This document shows positions 17,110 through 24,977 of a DNA stretch of 51,709 bases, one piece after another. Source of the stretch: Halorubrum ezzemoulense DSM 17463 (lineage in GTDB: Archaea; Halobacteriota; Halobacteria; Halobacteriales; Haloferacaceae). Every line of letters starts with the position of its first letter. Within the stretch, counting starts at the first letter, position 1. The DNA lies in contig NZ_NEDJ01000020.1 of NCBI RefSeq assembly GCF_002114285.1, positions 1 through 51,709 on the forward strand. The letters are read 5' to 3'. The notes beneath the pieces are model-generated. The model saw only the letters and a list, made by a program, of their open reading frames with translations, did no database searches and was not told where the DNA came from. Both the position numbers and the translations under genes were made by a program.

Positions 17110-18449
17110 CCCGTCACCTCGTCGAGGAACGCGTCGAACGCCCCGCTCTCGGGGTGGACGTGACAGTACGTCCCGAGCGTGCGGTGTTCGGTCAGCCCCT
17201 CCCGGTCGCCGTCGATGCCGGTCCCGCGCTCCACGTCGAACGCGAACCGGGCGTCGGGGGCGACCTCGGCCGCGGAGTAGTGGAACTCGTGGCCGCGGAG
17301 CCGATCCCCGGCGGCCGCCGTGAGCGCGCCGCGGCGGGCGCGGAGTTCGACGTGGTCGAGCGCCTGATACCGCTCCCGGCGCTCGACGCTCGCGGGGAGG
17401 ACGCCCGCCATCTCGTGGCTGTCGCCGTCGGCGGTCGTCAGCGTCTCCGCGAGGGCCATCAGCCCGCCGCACTCGCCGAGGACGGGCGTCCCCTCGGCCG
17501 CGGCGTCCGCGACCGACGCAAGCGCGGGCCCGTCGGCGAGCGCCGCGGCGTGGAGCTCCGGGTAGCCGCCGGGGAGGTAGACGCCGTCGCAGGGCGGGAG
17601 GTCGTCGCCGGCCGCGGGCGCGAAGGGGACTACGGTCGCGCGCTCGGCGAGCCGCTCGCGGGTGGCCGGGTAGACAAACCGGAAGGCGGCGTCGTCCGCG
17701 ACCGCGACCCGCGGGCGGTCGTCGCCGTCTCCGGGGTTCGCTCGGCTGTCGCCGCCAGCCAGTCTCGCCTCCGGGCCGGTCGCGGGGAGCGTCGGTTCGC
17801 CCGCGACATCGAGCAGCCGGTCGGTCCGGAGCGTCTCGGCGGCGGCGTCGAGCGCCGCCGAGTCGAGCGGTGCCTCCTCGCCCATCTGTAGTCCGAGGTG
17901 GCGGTCGGGGATCTCCAGATCCTCGCGGGGTGGGATCCGGCCGCAGTAGACGAGCGAGTTTGGGAGCGCCTCGCGGATCCTCGACTCGTGACGGCCGCCG
18001 TGCGCGCGCTGTGCGACGACGCCCGCCACGTCGAGGTCGTGGTCGGTCCGGTCGGCGTACGTCGCGAAGCCGAGCGCGGTCGCCGCGACGCTCTCCATCC
18101 CGGCGCTCGCGTCGACGACGAGGACGACCGGGAGGTCGAGTGCGGCGGCCACCTCGGCCGTGCTCGCGGCGCTGCCGTCGTACAGCCCCATCATTCCCTC
18201 GACGACGCAGACGTCACCGTCGCCGCGGGCGTAGTTCCGTCGGAGGCCGTCGTTCCCCTGAAGCCACGGGTCGAGGGTGCGCGACGGCCGCCCGGCGACC
18301 CAGGCGTGGTGGCTCGGGTCGATGAAGTCCGGCCCCGCTTTCGCGGGCCGGACGGTCCGGCCGGCGTTCTCGAACGCGCGGATCGTCGCGAGTGTCGCCA
18401 CCGTCTTGCCGACGCCCGACGCCGTGCCGGCGAGGACGAGTCCCCTCAC
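17106..18449 (-). CDS. cbiA: Cobyrinate a,c-diamide synthase
   Basis: CbiA amidates the a and c carboxylates of cobyrinate with glutamine and ATP. The 447-residue protein opens with MRGLVLAGTASGVGKT, the nucleotide-binding loop, then KAGPDFIDPSHH and VEGMMGLYDG, all signatures of CbiA. The C-terminal glutamine amidotransferase domain has its nucleophile in LGECGGLMALAETL and the conserved histidine in LRGHEFHYS. It starts with GTG overlapping the cobT stop. It acts upstream of CobA and CbiP in the pathway. Confidence 0.94.
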   Translation of the reverse strand: MRGLVLAGTASGVGKTVATLATIRAFENAGRTVRPAKAGPDFIDPSHHAWVAGRPSRTLDPWLQGNDGLRRNYARGDGDVCVVEGMMGLYDGSAASTAEVAAALDLPVVLVVDASAGMESVAATALGFATYADRTDHDLDVAGVVAQRAHGGRHESRIREALPNSLVYCGRIPPREDLEIPDRHLGLQMGEEAPLDSAALDAAAETLRTDRLLDVAGEPTLPATGPEARLAGGDSRANPGDGDDRPRVAVADDAAFRFVYPATRERLAERATVVPFAPAAGDDLPPCDGVYLPGGYPELHAAALADGPALASVADAAAEGTPVLGECGGLMALAETLTTADGDSHEMAGVLPASVERRERYQALDHVELRARRGALTAAAGDRLRGHEFHYSAAEVAPDARFAFDVERGTGIDGDREGLTEHRTLGTYCHVHPESGAFDAFLDEVTG

Positions 18450-19543
18450 CGTCGGTCGCCTCCGTTCGCGGGGGTAGTCCCGTCTCCCCCGTCGGACTTC
18501 GTCCGCTCCGCGAGCAGGCGGTCGGCCACGGCGGCGACCCGCTCGCGGACGGCGTCGTCGCCGACCCCGGCGCGCTCCGCGAGCGCGAGCGCCCCGCCCA
18601 TGCCGACGCCCTCCTTCGCCTCGCCGCGGGCGTACGCCGCCACCGCCGGGTGGTCGCTCTCGCCGAACCCGGGATCGGCCGCCGCGAGCGTCAGGTCCAG
18701 GTCGCCGGCGAGCGCCGGGAGGTCCGCGGTGGGGTCGTCCGCGACGAGCGACGTGGTCGCCAACGGGAGTGGTCGCTCCACGCCCGCGTGCCGGGCGAGC
18801 GCCGCCGCGGCCGCGAGCTGTGTGCCGCCCGCGAGGGTCACGTCGATCCCGGCGTCGGCCGCGCCGACGATCAGCCCCGAAACGGCGGCGAGGACGGGGT
18901 CGCCGGCCAGCCGGACCGCCTCCATCGGGTCGTCCGCCGCGCCGCCCGGGTCGAGGCCGCTCGCGTCCAGCCCCTCGGCGACGACGCGCCGCTTGCGCTC
19001 GATCGGATTCGCCGGTAGCGACGAGGAGACGGCGGCGCGCTCGCCGAGCGCGGTCAGGACTCCGAGCGCGGTGGTCGTCCCGCCGGGAATCGTCTCGGCG
19101 ACGAGCAGCTCGGCGGGTCCGTCGCCGTCGCGTTCGGGGCCGGCTCCCTCACCGGACACGGCGAGGTCGGGCGCCAGCGAGCGCGCGCGCTCGAAGACGG
19201 TCGCCGCCTCCGGGACCGGCTCGGGGTCGCGGACGTCGCCGCCCGGGGACGCGCCGATCTCGCGGACGCTCGCCGCGGTCGGCGCGCCGAGCCCGGCGTC
19301 GACGAACTCGACGGGAAGGGTCTCCGGGCCGAGCAGCTCGCGGACCGCGCGGGTGACGACCGCGGGCGTCGCGCAGCCCGTCGGACTCATCGGCACGGGC
19401 GAGTCGGGCGCGGGGCGCCCCGCCTCGACGATTTCGAGGTCGGCGCTCGGCGTGTGAACGCGTAGCTCCGGGTCGGCGCCCGCAGCGCTGATTCCGTCGA
19501 CGGCGGCGGTCGCGGTCGTTCCCGCGACGACGAGGAGTCTCAT
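18446..19543 (-). CDS. cobT: Archaeal CobT-like phosphoribosyltransferase
   Basis: This 365-residue protein belongs to the archaeal nicotinate mononucleotide-dependent phosphoribosyltransferase family related to CobT, which activates the lower-ligand base as alpha-ribazole phosphate. Visible family features are AGADPELRVHTPSADLEI at the start, PMSPTGCATPAV, AETIPGGTTTALG and LAGGTQLAAAAALA. I start at ATG 19543 (MRLLVVAG), as the conserved sequence begins there. An in-frame GTG at 19552 is a real alternative, because a GGAGGT lies four bases before that GTG while another GGAGGT touches the ATG. It is the first gene of the nine-gene operon. The exact nucleotide substrate is not readable from sequence. 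Confidence 0.85.
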   Translation of the reverse strand: MRLLVVAGTTATAAVDGISAAGADPELRVHTPSADLEIVEAGRPAPDSPVPMSPTGCATPAVVTRAVRELLGPETLPVEFVDAGLGAPTAASVREIGASPGGDVRDPEPVPEAATVFERARSLAPDLAVSGEGAGPERDGDGPAELLVAETIPGGTTTALGVLTALGERAAVSSSLPANPIERKRRVVAEGLDASGLDPGGAADDPMEAVRLAGDPVLAAVSGLIVGAADAGIDVTLAGGTQLAAAAALARHAGVERPLPLATTSLVADDPTADLPALAGDLDLTLAAADPGFGESDHPAVAAYARGEAKEGVGMGGALALAERAGVGDDAVRERVAAVADRLLAERTKSDGGDGTTPANGGDRR

Positions 19544-19937
19544 ACCTCCCACCGGTACCTCCCTCCGTCGCGCCCGCGTGCCGCCGGCGCGGCGTCGATG
19601 TGTACCACTAGCGGTTCATCGATACAATTGAACTTTAATCGATCGACGAGCGGCGGCCGGTTCGAGCGTTCCGACCGCGCCCGTCGACTGTGCGTCCCGA
19701 CCGAATATCTCGCCCGTCAGTTCGGACCGAACGTCTCGCCGAACCCGTGCGACCGCAACCCACGCGACCCGCGGAGCGAAGCGGTTAAGAGTGAACCGCG
19801 GATATTTCCGTCAACTCGCTGGTGCGGACACAGCGGGCACTCGCCGCCGGGGCCGCGGTCGGACCGACCGCCGCGCGCCCCGGGACGAGACGACATGTGG
19901 CCCCTCGCGGCTGAATCGCAACCGTCCGCGGACAACA
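19544..19937. other. Divergent control region between cob operon and L15e
   Basis: No gene is visible here. On the minus strand a purine-rich ggagggaggt lies just before cobT and a TATA-like ttaaag occurs near 19630, which would give a leader of some 60-65 nt; this operon may therefore be one of the minority with a Shine-Dalgarno sequence. On the plus strand ggttaagag near 19780 could be the L15e promoter with a leader of about 130 nt. I looked for a cobalamin riboswitch-like fold and saw no recognisable B12 box. Confidence 0.45.
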
Positions 19938-20528
19938 ATGGCACGAAGCTTCTACTCGCACATCAAGGAGGCGTGGCGGTCCCCCAAGGAGGGGAAACTA
20001 GCTGAGCTGCAGTGGCAGCGCAAACAGGAGTGGCGCGACCAGGGCGCCATCGAGCGCATCGAGCGCCCCACCCGGCTGGACAAAGCCCGCGAGCTGGGCT
20101 ACAAGGCCAAGCAGGGCGTCATCGTCGCCCGCGTGAGCGTCCGCAAGGGCGGTTCGCGCAAGCAGCGCTTCAAGGCCGGCCGCCGCTCGAAGCGCCAGGG
20201 CGTCAACCGCGTCTCGCGGCGCAAGTCGATCCAGCGCATCGCCGAGGAGCGCGCCTCGCGGAAGTACCGCAACCTCCGCGTGCTCAACTCCTACTGGGTC
20301 GGTGAGGACGGCTCGCAGAAGTGGCACGAGGTCATCCTCGTGGACCCCGCCCACCCCGCAATCGAGAACGACGACGACCTGAACTGGATCTGCTCGGACG
20401 ACCACAAGGGTCGCGCGTACCGCGGGCTCACCTCCGCCGGCACCAAGGGCCGCGGCCAGCGCAAGCGCGGCAAGGGCACCGAGAAGACGCGCCCGAGCGT
20501 CACCTCGAACGACCGGCAGGGCAAGTAA
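19938..20528 (+). CDS. rpl15e: Ribosomal protein L15e
   Basis: A 196-residue basic protein of the large ribosomal subunit found only in archaea and eukaryotes. MARSFYSHIKEAWRSPKEG, RLDKARELGYKAKQGVIVARV, RKGGSRKQRFKAGRRSKRQGVNR and VLNSYWVGEDG are characteristic of L15e, and the length is normal. The tail ends in a lysine- and arginine-rich segment (GRGQRKRGKGTEKTRPS) that should thread into rRNA. A run of five T residues follows the stop by about 25 nt. It is monocistronic here. Confidence 0.97.
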   Translation: MARSFYSHIKEAWRSPKEGKLAELQWQRKQEWRDQGAIERIERPTRLDKARELGYKAKQGVIVARVSVRKGGSRKQRFKAGRRSKRQGVNRVSRRKSIQRIAEERASRKYRNLRVLNSYWVGEDGSQKWHEVILVDPAHPAIENDDDLNWICSDDHKGRAYRGLTSAGTKGRGQRKRGKGTEKTRPSVTSNDRQGK

Positions 20529-20553
20529 CGCCGCCGTCGACGTTCAGTTCTCG

Positions 20554-20558
20554 TTTTT
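20554..20558 (+). terminator. Oligo-T terminator of rpl15e
   Basis: Five consecutive T residues occur about 26 nt after the L15e stop in otherwise GC-rich sequence. Archaeal RNA polymerase can terminate at such U-tracts without a hairpin. Confidence 0.4.
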
Positions 20559-20721
20559 CACCGACCGCGTCGCCGAGCGGACGCGCCGCTCGTCGCCCCC
20601 GTCCCCCGACGGGCTCGTCGTCTAACGCTCCCGACGCTCTCCGCCGTCGCGCCCCGGACGCCGGCGGCGCAAGAGCAAAGACACCGCGTCACATACCAAC
20701 TGTAATCATGGCGAGCGCCAC

Positions 20722-22104
20722 GTGACCGGGACCACCCCGATTCCGCCCGACGCGTTCGCGACCGCGCTCAGGTCGCTCGACACGGACGCGCTCGCGACGC
20801 TCGTCGCCGACGCGTACGCGGCGACCGCCGACGCGGCCGACGCCGATCCGCCCCGAGTGACCGTGCGAAACGGGGACCAGCGGACCGAACTGCTCGTCGC
20901 CTCGGCCGCCGACGGCCGCGTCCCCGACGGCCCGGCCGACGCCGTCGTCGTCGCGAGCGACTCACTGCTTGACGAGGGGACGCTCGACGACTCGACGGTC
21001 GTCTCTCCGGCGGACCTCCGACGGCGGCTCCTGTACGCCGTCCCGCCGGCGGCGGCGGACGAGATCGCGGACCGGATTCTCGGCGTCCCCGTTCGGTCCG
21101 CATCGTACGACGCGGTCGCTCCCGAGCCCGGCGCTGCGACCGATTCCGGCGACGGATCGCTAGCCACCGACGACGAGGCGACCGACGATGTCCGGACCGT
21201 CGACAGCGCGAGCGGCGACGACGCCTCGGGCGATGGCGACGCGAGCGATCTCGCCGGCGGGGCGACGGCCGCCGGCGCGTCGGGACCGGTAGGCCGCAGC
21301 GACGCCGATCGCACCGATCGGAACGTCGCCGACTCGCCCGGCGCGTCGCGAGCTGACGACCGGCCGAGCGACTCCGACCCCGATCCACCCCAGAGCGGTG
21401 AGCCGGGCGACGGTTCGACCGCCGACGCCGCGAGCGATCGACCGTCCCGCCGGACCGTCGTCGCCGCGATCGCGGTCGTCGCGCTCCTCGTCGCGGCAGC
21501 CGGGGCCGGGTTCGCCGCCGGCGCCGCCGGGATCGGCGGGCCGGGCGTGATCGCCGGCGACGACGGGGCGATCGACTCGCCGTCCGACGTGGGAGGGTCG
21601 ACGGACGACGGTGGCGACGCGAGCGGCACGGACTCGGACGGCGGGAACACCGTGTCGGCCGCCGACGGCGACCCGACCGGTGAGGCCGCGCGGAACACGG
21701 CGTTGTCCCCGACCTGCGAGCGGTCCGCGCTTCAGGTCGTCCAGATCCAGATGAACGCGCTCCGGTACAACGACAACGCGACGAACGACGGCATCCGGAC
21801 CCTCCGGGCGTTCGCGTCGCCGGAGAACAGGCAGGTCGTCGGACCCGTCGGCGAGTACGTCGAGCTGTTCGAGACCGCCCGGTACGGCCCGATGCTCACG
21901 TACGATACCGCGGAGTACTCGGTGCCGGAGACCGCCGACGGGACCGCCGCGGTCGAAGTCGTCACGCGCGAGGACGGCACCGTGACCGGGCGCTACGAGT
22001 TCCGCCTCGTCCGGGTCGGCGGCGGGAGCGCGACCACGAACAGTTCGCTGGGCAGCGTCGACGACTGTTGGATGACCGACGCCGTGACCGCGTCGGGGGA
22101 GTAA
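20722..22104 (+). CDS. Single-pass membrane protein, possible DUF4864-like outer domain
   Basis: A 460-residue protein of three parts. Residues 1-120 form an alanine- and aspartate-rich cytoplasmic domain (ALRSLDTDALATLVADAYAA, RTELLVASA, SPADLRRRLLYAVPP); 121-240 is a low-complexity acidic linker; a membrane helix lies near 246-270 (VVAAIAVVALLVAAAGAGFAAG). The outer domain, after another acidic linker, has CERSALQVVQIQMNALRYND, FASPENRQVVGP and a terminal DDCW; it resembles DUF4864-type domains but I hold that lightly. The two outer cysteines could form a disulfide. It starts at GTG; a five-codon frame beginning at ATG 20708 ends inside this GTG. It sits between L15e and ubaA with no functional link visible. 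Confidence 0.65.
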   Translation: MTGTTPIPPDAFATALRSLDTDALATLVADAYAATADAADADPPRVTVRNGDQRTELLVASAADGRVPDGPADAVVVASDSLLDEGTLDDSTVVSPADLRRRLLYAVPPAAADEIADRILGVPVRSASYDAVAPEPGAATDSGDGSLATDDEATDDVRTVDSASGDDASGDGDASDLAGGATAAGASGPVGRSDADRTDRNVADSPGASRADDRPSDSDPDPPQSGEPGDGSTADAASDRPSRRTVVAAIAVVALLVAAAGAGFAAGAAGIGGPGVIAGDDGAIDSPSDVGGSTDDGGDASGTDSDGGNTVSAADGDPTGEAARNTALSPTCERSALQVVQIQMNALRYNDNATNDGIRTLRAFASPENRQVVGPVGEYVELFETARYGPMLTYDTAEYSVPETADGTAAVEVVTREDGTVTGRYEFRLVRVGGGSATTNSSLGSVDDCWMTDAVTASGE

Positions 22105-22183
22105 GCGTCGGCGTCGGGTCCAGAGCCGTCGCCGACGGAGTGAGTGTCGGCCGCGCCGCGTCTTTGTCGCCGCCAGGAACACG

Positions 22184-22191
22184 ATTATATT
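22184..22191 (+). promoter_or_regulatory. TATA box of ubaA
   Basis: The sequence attatatt is centred 26 nt before the ubaA ATG, the spacing expected for a leaderless archaeal transcript. Confidence 0.7.
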
Positions 22192-22213
22192 CGCGCCAGC
22201 ACTGGTCGAAGTC

Positions 22214-23026
22214 ATGAGCCTCTCGCTCGACGCGACCCAACTCGACCGCTACTCCAGACACGTCATCTTGGACGGCGTCGGTCCGGAGGGGCAGAAGCGA
22301 CTGCTCGACGCCCGCGTCCTCGTCGTCGGCGCGGGCGGGCTCGGCGCGCCCGTCGTCCAGTATCTCGCGGCGGCGGGCGTCGGCGCGATCGGGATCGTCG
22401 ACGACGACGCCGTCGAGCGCTCGAACCTCCAGCGACAGGTCATCCACGGCGACGGCGACGTGGGACGCCAGAAGGTCGACTCGGCCGCCGACTTCGTCGC
22501 CGATCTTAACCCCGACGTGGATGTCGAGCGCCACCACCTGCGACTCGACGCGGGCAACGCCCGCGAACTGATCTCGGACTACGATGTCGTCGTCGACTGC
22601 TCGGACAACTTCGCAACCCGGTACGTGGTGAACGACGCCGCCCGAATCGAGGGCGTCCCCGTCTCGCACGGTGCCATCTACAAGTTCGAGGGGCAGGTGA
22701 CGACGCTCTCGCCCGACGGCCCCTGCTACCGCTGTCTGTTCCCGGAGCCGCCGGAGCCGGGAACGGTACCGGACTGCGCCAGCACCGGCGTCCTCGGCGT
22801 CCTCCCCGGGACGGTCGGATGTCTCCAGGCGACGGAGGCGGTGAAACTGATCATAGACGTCGGCGACCCGCTCGTCGGTCGCATGCTGTTTTCCGACGCC
22901 ATGGACCTCTCGTTCGAGACGGTCCCGTACGCGCGTAACCCGGACTGCCCGGTGTGCGGCGACGACGGAATCGACACGCTTGACGGGATCGACTACGCCG
23001 CTGGCTGTCGGATCGACGCGGCCTGA
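22214..23026 (+). CDS. ubaA: SAMP-activating E1-like enzyme UbaA
   Basis: UbaA is the haloarchaeal ThiF/MoeB/E1-like enzyme that adenylates the C-terminal glycine of ubiquitin-like SAMP proteins, serving protein conjugation as well as tRNA thiolation and molybdopterin sulfur transfer. The 270-residue length matches the Haloferax protein. The nucleotide loop GAGGLG is at 39-44, RSNLQRQ at 69-75 contacts ATP, and C188 in PDCASTGVLG is the expected catalytic cysteine. Zinc ligands are C171, C174, C245 and C248. No SAMP gene is adjacent. Activity should matter for the molybdopterin of the formate dehydrogenase-like enzyme in this window. Confidence 0.93.
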   Translation: MSLSLDATQLDRYSRHVILDGVGPEGQKRLLDARVLVVGAGGLGAPVVQYLAAAGVGAIGIVDDDAVERSNLQRQVIHGDGDVGRQKVDSAADFVADLNPDVDVERHHLRLDAGNARELISDYDVVVDCSDNFATRYVVNDAARIEGVPVSHGAIYKFEGQVTTLSPDGPCYRCLFPEPPEPGTVPDCASTGVLGVLPGTVGCLQATEAVKLIIDVGDPLVGRMLFSDAMDLSFETVPYARNPDCPVCGDDGIDTLDGIDYAAGCRIDAA

Positions 23027-23101
23027 GCGGTCCACTCCGGATCGACGCCGTCTACGTAGCCCGTTCCTCGTCGTCGCCGTCGGGGCGCCCGTCGCGACAG
23101 C

Positions 23102-23506
23102 TTATAGCGACCGGTCGGTCATCGCCGTTCCCGCGGTGACGCCGGCGCCGTCGTCGACGAATCCCGACCGCACGCACCACCGGCAGTACCGGTAGCCGGC
23201 GCGGTTCTCAGCGCCGCAGTGCCGGCAGACGACCGTCTCCCCGTCGGCGTCGAGCGGCGGCGGGTCACCGGCGTCGGCTGACTCGCCCGTCGGACCCCCG
23301 GCCGCGCCGCGGTCGCGTGCGACCACCGAACCGGCCGCTTCCCCGTCGCCGTCGGGCTCCGACGAACGGGCCGCGACCGAGCCGAAGAGCTCCGCGGGGT
23401 CGCGGTTCCGGCGGACGAGCAGCCACGTCACCGCGAGGTTGAGCGCCGCCACGCCGACGAATATCGCGGCGAGGGGCACGAGCTGATCACCCGTCATACG
23501 TGTCAT
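23102..23506 (-). CDS. Membrane-anchored zinc-ribbon protein
   Basis: A 134-residue protein with one N-terminal membrane helix (LVPLAAIFVGVAALNLAVTWLLV, near residues 9-31), a disordered Gly/Ala/Asp-rich linker and a C-terminal zinc ribbon with CRHC and CRWC. The ribbon should face the cytoplasm if the positively charged RRNRD after the helix is inside. Two starts are possible, ATG 23506 (MTRMTGDQ) and ATG 23497 (MTGDQ). Haloarchaea have many such uncharacterised ribbon proteins. The gene is divergent from ridA. Confidence 0.7.
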   Translation of the reverse strand: MTRMTGDQLVPLAAIFVGVAALNLAVTWLLVRRNRDPAELFGSVAARSSEPDGDGEAAGSVVARDRGAAGGPTGESADAGDPPPLDADGETVVCRHCGAENRAGYRYCRWCVRSGFVDDGAGVTAGTAMTDRSL

Positions 23507-23620
23507 GTTACCATCCCGGAGTCTTGTGTCTGACGGTGGGTCCACCGGCCGCGCTCCGACGGGCCCGTCGGCGGGCCGCTCCAGAGTACTCTTGAGGCCG
23601 CCGGTCGAAGGCGCACCCGC

Positions 23621-24001
23621 ATGAAGGAGACGATCCACACGGACGACGCCCCGGCGGCGGTGGGCGCGTACAGCCAGGCGACGACGGACGGCGACCTCGT
23701 GTTCACGGCCGGGCAGATCCCCCTGACGCCCGACGGCGAACTCCTCGCCGACGCGTCGATCGCGGACCAGACGGAGCAGGCGCTGGACAACCTCCTCGCG
23801 GTGCTCGACGAGGCGGGGGCCGGGCCCGAGGACGTGCTCAAGACGACGGTGTTCCTCGCCGACATCGACGACTTCGACGAGATGAACGAGACGTACGCCG
23901 ACTACTTTGACGAGTCGCCTCCCGCCCGCTCGGCGGTCCAAGCGGGCGCGCTCCCCAAGGGGGCCGGCGTCGAGATCGAAGCCGTCGCCGTCGTCGAGTA
24001 G
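23621..24001 (+). CDS. ridA: RidA family enamine/imine deaminase
   Basis: RidA hydrolyses reactive 2-aminoacrylate and related imines released by PLP enzymes such as threonine dehydratase, which is also encoded in this window (40.9-42.2 kb). The 126-residue protein shows the family pattern AAVGAYSQAT, VFTAGQIPLTPDGEL and the catalytic region PPARSAVQAGALPKGAGVEIEAVAV, in which R103 binds the substrate carboxylate and E118 acts in deamination. The protein should form a cytoplasmic trimer. The next gene starts directly after the stop codon. Confidence 0.94.
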   Translation: MKETIHTDDAPAAVGAYSQATTDGDLVFTAGQIPLTPDGELLADASIADQTEQALDNLLAVLDEAGAGPEDVLKTTVFLADIDDFDEMNETYADYFDESPPARSAVQAGALPKGAGVEIEAVAVVE

Positions 24002-24307
24002 ATGTCTGACGGCGAGGGCGGGCGCGGGGCCGAGACGGACCGGGACGACCCCTCCGGTTCCGGCGGCGGCGGCCGCGCGCCCGGCGCCCCGGCCACGCCG
24101 CGCGCTCGCCTGCGGTCCGCGGCGCTGTGGGGCGCCGTCGGCGGGTTCGCCTTCCTCGTGCTCGCGCAGGGGTACCGGTTCGTCGGCTCCGGGTCGCTGC
24201 CGGTCGGGATCGGCGGACTGGCGCTCGTCGCGCTCGGGGTCGCGGCCGCGTCGGCCGGTCTCTCCTACCTCGCCGAGGCCCGACTGCGAGCGAAAAGAAG
24301 GACTTAA
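24002..24307 (+). CDS. Small two-helix membrane protein
   Basis: A 101-residue protein of unknown family. An acidic, glycine-rich N-terminal tail of about 35 residues is followed by two hydrophobic helices (near 42-60 and 66-90) and a basic end (EARLRAKRRT). The ATG follows the ridA stop with no gap, so the two are almost certainly co-transcribed and translationally coupled. No motif suggests a function. The tRNA-Ser gene begins 27 bp after its stop. Confidence 0.65.
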   Translation: MSDGEGGRGAETDRDDPSGSGGGGRAPGAPATPRARLRSAALWGAVGGFAFLVLAQGYRFVGSGSLPVGIGGLALVALGVAAASAGLSYLAEARLRAKRRT

Positions 24308-24334
24308 CAGTCGCACCGGAGTAGCACGGAGTGA

Positions 24335-24416
24335 GCCAGGATGGCCGAGTGGTAAGGCGCACGCCTGGAAAGCGTGTTCCCATCCGGGATCGGGGGTGCA
24401 AATCCCGCTCCTGGCG
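24335..24416 (+). tRNA. tRNA-Ser (GGA) with aberrant T-arm
   Basis: The acceptor gccagga pairs perfectly with tcctggc and leaves discriminator G, as in serine tRNAs. The anticodon stem cacgc/gcgtg encloses ctggaaa with anticodon GGA at 24367-24369, and the long variable arm is present. The T-arm is odd. Its loop reads tgcaaat instead of the near-universal ttcaaat, so position 55 is G rather than the uridine made into pseudouridine, and the stem ggggg/cccgc contains one G-G mismatch. A normal-looking 3' end occurs 126 bp further on. The gene may be functional but compromised, or a displaced gene fragment. Confidence 0.85.
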
Positions 24417-24462
24417 TTTTCGACGAACGACACGGCGAGCGAAGCGACCTGTTCGTCGAAAA
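24417..24462. repeat. 12-bp inverted repeat behind tRNA-Ser
   Basis: The arm ttttcgacgaac (24417-24428) is exactly repeated in reverse complement at 24451-24462. It begins at the base after the tRNA discriminator, and its oligo-T start could serve as the tRNA terminator. The loop contains the repetitive gcgagcgaagcga. Confidence 0.6.
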
Positions 24463-24470
24463 GCCTGACG

Positions 24471-24542
24471 GAGGGATTTGAACCAGGGAGTGAAGCGAGC
24501 GCAGCGAGCGGAACGACTGAGGTTCAAATCCCTCTCCTGGCG
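24471..24542. repeat. Inverted repeat plus duplicated tRNA-Ser 3' end
   Basis: The arm gagggatttgaacc (24471-24484) is exactly reversed at 24521-24534. The right arm continues as aaatccctctcctggcg (24526-24542), which differs at one base from the tRNA-Ser 3' end at 24400-24416. This copy carries the canonical ttcaaat T-loop that the tRNA gene itself lacks. Direct duplication of a tRNA 3' end is the mark left by integrases that use tRNA genes as attachment sites; only 126 bp now lie between the two copies. Confidence 0.6.
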
Positions 24543-24604
24543 CTCCACTGTCGCAATAACGAGCGAGGAGCGACAGCGACGGGCGGGTCTGGCCGCGACG
24601 ATCA

Positions 24605-24815
24605 CCTCCAAAGCCCCAGCCGCTCGGCTCTACGCAGACACCTATTGCTCGCCGACAATTACCTCCACAGGGGCGGCCGCGACCACACAGCACCGCACCT
24701 CACACCGCCCCAGCCTCGCGGTTCACTCCGGGCTCCCTTCGGTCGCCCGTCGCTCACCGCGTCCCTCGCGCGTGCGACATCGCACCCTCCGGGCGCTCGT
24801 CGGCACGCGCCACCG
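24605..24815. repeat. Dispersed structured repeat, copy A
   Basis: The copy begins with cctccaaagccccag and ends with cacgcgccaccg. In between it has the core cacacagcaccgcacctcac followed by cagcctcg, shared with copies B (reverse) and C (direct). On the minus strand a TATA-like actatatct at 24841-24849 lies 26-34 bp outside the right end and points into the repeat. It fills most of the non-coding stretch 24417-24977; the remaining ~160 bp before the next gene hold only promoter-like AT-rich sequence. No conserved reading frame is shared with the other copies. Confidence 0.65.
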
Positions 24816-24977
24816 CAACTAACTCGTGAGAGCCTCTGGCAGATATAGTGGGTGTTTGATTATCACACCGCTGCTGTCGGCCGAATCTGCTTCGAAAGCG
24901 TCCGGTTCGGCCCGCCTCGACACGTCCGCACACCGACACAAGATTCATATGTGTGGGTATTGTTGACACGGGTGACG

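Noticed and set aside
19544-19937. A cobalamin riboswitch in front of the cob operon
   Set aside because: No B12-box-like motif or recognisable fold was seen, and such riboswitches are not expected in haloarchaea.
23907-24848. Plus- and minus-strand frames through tRNA-Ser and repeat copy A
   Set aside because: They cross a tRNA gene and hairpins and contain tRNA-derived peptide artefacts.
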